NCBI GenBank assembly: GCA_916610825.1
Contig: OU744454.1
Span: forward strand, 9,116,922-9,180,921
Reading direction: 5' to 3'
Origin: Haliclystus octoradiatus
Taxonomy: Eukaryota > Cnidaria > Staurozoa > Stauromedusae > Haliclystidae
Length of the DNA: 64,000 nucleotides
Shown: positions 62,428 through 64,000 of the stretch, piece by piece
Numbering within the stretch: the stretch's first letter is position 1
Layout of the letters: each line of letters begins with the position of its first letter
Made by a program: the position numbers and the translations under genes
The notes under the pieces: model-generated
The model's database searches: none
What the model was told of the DNA's origin: nothing
The model's input: only the letters and a program-made list of their open reading frames with translations

Positions 62428-64000
62428 TTAAAAATTATGAAACACAATGCCAAAACCCCTTAAGAATTGAAAATTGCAAAAAACAATGCCTTTTTTCCAA
62501 AAGAATTGATAAAGACCAAAAACAATGCCAAATTCTCCAAGAACTCTGAAACGACCAAAAAAGGACCAAAAACGGACCAAAAGCAATACCTTATTCTCTT
62601 GGGAACTAAAAATTACAAAAAACAATGCCCAGTTCCCTTGCTAATTGAAAATCATAAAAAACAATGCTAAATTCTTTTGGGAAATGAAAATTTTAAAAAA
62701 CAATGCCTTTTTTTTAAGGGTATTCAAAAAAAACCAAAATATTGCCCAATTCTCAAGGAATTCGAAAACGACCAAAAACGGACCAAAAACAATACCTACT
62801 TCTTTTGGGAACCAAAAATGACCACAAAAATGCCCATTGCTCTTGAGAAATGAAAATTACAAGAAACAGATCCCAATTCACTTGGGAATTGAAAATTATA
62901 AAAAACAATGCAAAATTCCCAAGAGAATTGGAAAAGACCAAAAACAATGCCTAATTCTTAAGTGATTTTAAAACGACCAAAAATGGACCAAAAACGGATC
63001 AAAAACAATACCTAATTCTCTTGTGAAATAAAAATTACAAAAAACAATGCCCAGTTCCCTTGTAAATTGAAACTTATAAAAAACAATGCAAAAATCCCTT
63101 GAAAATTGAAAACTTCAAAAAGCAATCCTTTTTTTTCAATTGATAAAGACAAAAAACAATGCCCAATTCTCAAGGAATTTTAAAACGATCAAAAATGGAC
63201 AAAAAACGGACCAAAAAAATACCTAATTCCCTTGAAAAATTAAAATTACAAAAAACAATGCCCAGTTCCCTTGTAAATTAAAAATTATAAATAACAATGC
63301 CAAATTCCCTTGTGAATTGAAAATTATTAAAAACAACGCCAAATTCCCTTGTGAATTGCAAATTTTCAAAACAATGCCAAATTCCTCCATGGGAAATTAA
63401 AATTTTAAAAAACAATCCCAAATTCACTTTTGAAGTGAAAATTTCAAAAAACATTGCCTCTTTCCTAAGAAAATTGAAAAAGACCAAAAACAATACTTTA
63501 TTCTCTTGGGAACTAAAAATTACAAAAAACAATGCCCAGTTCCCTTGCTAATTGAAAATTATAAAAAACAATGCTAAATTCTCTTGGGAAATGAAAATGT
63601 CAAAAAGCAATGCCTTTTTCTTGAGGGTATTCAAAAAAACCAAAATAATGCCCAATTCTCAAGGAATTTCAAAACAAGCAAGAACGGACCAAAAACAATA
63701 CTTAATTCCCTTGGGAATTAATAATTAAAGAAAACAATGCCATTATTTGTCAAGGAATTTTAAAACGACCAAAAATGGACCAAAAACAAACCAAAAACTA
63801 AACGTAATTCCCTTGCCAAATAAAAATTACAAACAACAATGCCCAGTTCCCTTGTAAATCAAAAAATATGAAACACAATGCCAAAACCTCTTAAGAATTG
63901 AAAATTGCAAAAAACAATGCCTTTTTTTCAAAAGAACTGATAAAGACCAAAAACAATGCCTAATTCTAGAAGAACTTTGAAACGACCAAAAAAGGACCAA
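62428..64000. repeat. HOR unit 20, type L, cut by the window end
   Basis: Has the L-specific TTTCAATTG near 63135 and the CCATGG module near 63387, and reaches the second half-unit head (AATATGAAAC near 63865) before the window ends. A private GCCAAATTCTCC near 62527 replaces GCCTAATTCTCC. The array clearly continues beyond 64000. Confidence 0.92.

Larger units (their letters stand above)
1..64000. repeat. Higher-order satellite DNA array, 39-bp monomer family
   Basis: The entire window consists of variants of one 39-bp monomer with no unique sequence between copies. A typical monomer has a CAATGCC lead, a dyad such as AATTCCCTTGGGAATT, then GAAAATTACAAAAAA. Monomers of about 50 and 61 bp carry extra 11-bp GACCAAAAACG blocks after the dyad. 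Monomers differ markedly from their neighbours, but the same ordered series recurs at 1.4-4 kb, which is the definition of a higher-order repeat. Both ends of the window lie inside the array, so its true length is unknown. No spliced or intronless gene, tRNA, rRNA or transposase domain is visible on either strand. The organism cannot be named; the organisation suits eukaryotic heterochromatin. Confidence 0.97.

Noticed and set aside
1..64000. More than a hundred open frames of 60-99 codons on both strands as possible genes
   Set aside because: They recur with the repeat, are low-complexity with a 13-residue period set by the 39-bp monomer, overlap one another on opposite strands, and show no domain, start context or third-position pattern beyond repeat identity.
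1..64000. CRISPR array
   Set aside because: Repeats are contiguous 39-bp variants with no unique spacers, no leader and no cas genes, and they are nested in kilobase HORs.
1..64000. CENP-B box
   Set aside because: I looked for the TTCG....A..CGGG core on both strands. The nearest, in GGAATTCGAAAACGACC, lacks the required A and CGGG positions.
1..64000. Transposon or LTR element origin of the repeat unit
   Set aside because: No terminal inverted repeats, target duplications, LTR ends, reverse transcriptase, integrase or transposase fragments are visible. The HOR is accounted for by short monomers.
1..64000. AATAAA polyadenylation signals (for example in CCAAATAAAAATT)
   Set aside because: They occur as part of the A-rich monomer tail at high density with no gene upstream, so they carry no information.
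1..64000. Telomeric or subtelomeric TTAGGG/TTTAGGG-type repeats
   Set aside because: None seen as tandem runs. TTAAGGG occurs only as isolated parts of TTCTTAAGGGTATT monomers.

Overview
The whole 64-kb window is one uninterrupted tandem-repeat (satellite) array. I found no protein-coding gene, RNA gene, transposon or flanking unique sequence. The building block is a 39-bp monomer of three parts: a CAATGCC-type lead, a short dyad (AATTCCC-TT-GGGAATT in its most symmetric form) and an A-rich tail ending in a run of about six A. Longer monomers of about 50 and 61 bp carry one or two extra copies of an 11-bp GACCAAAAACG block. The + strand is strongly biased; a few hand-counted lines give roughly 40-53% A and about twice as much C as G. 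No open frame exceeds 99 codons. This points to eukaryotic heterochromatin, for example centromeric, pericentromeric or subtelomeric DNA. The sequence does not reveal the species or kingdom, and I do not recognise a named satellite family.

Divergent monomers are arranged in higher-order repeats (HORs). (1) Positions 1-3527 hold about 2.4 nearly identical copies of a 1483-bp HOR. (2) Positions 3528 to about 10567 are a mosaic of rearranged pieces of that HOR plus modules that later dominate. (3) Positions 10568 to about 14364 are a transition zone with a tandem pair of period 1436 bp (1397 bp after loss of one monomer) and a last piece of the 1483-bp type. (4) Positions 14365-64000 are a second HOR family. 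Nineteen successive units are anchored at a conserved element reading ATTATGAAACAC. Their lengths fall into discrete classes: S about 2197 bp, M 2375 bp, L about 3629 bp, and derivatives of 1890, 3228, 3234, 3591 and 3983 bp.

The classes are related by simple recombination. L contains two homologous half-units 1431 bp apart, and S is what remains after crossover between them. M is S with a 178-bp deletion and about 356 bp of tandem duplication. The derivatives differ by 39, 308, about 355 or 853 bp. Several of these lengths are sums of 39-bp and 61-bp monomers, and the junctions I inspected lie inside short stretches shared by different monomers. Linked single-base markers define two unit haplotypes that alternate along the array, with recombinants between them.

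There are no genes working together here. The biology is repeat evolution and possibly chromatin: dyads recurring at 39-bp intervals, A-tracts phased at 11 bp (predicted curvature), and a record of unequal crossover, gene conversion and local amplification.
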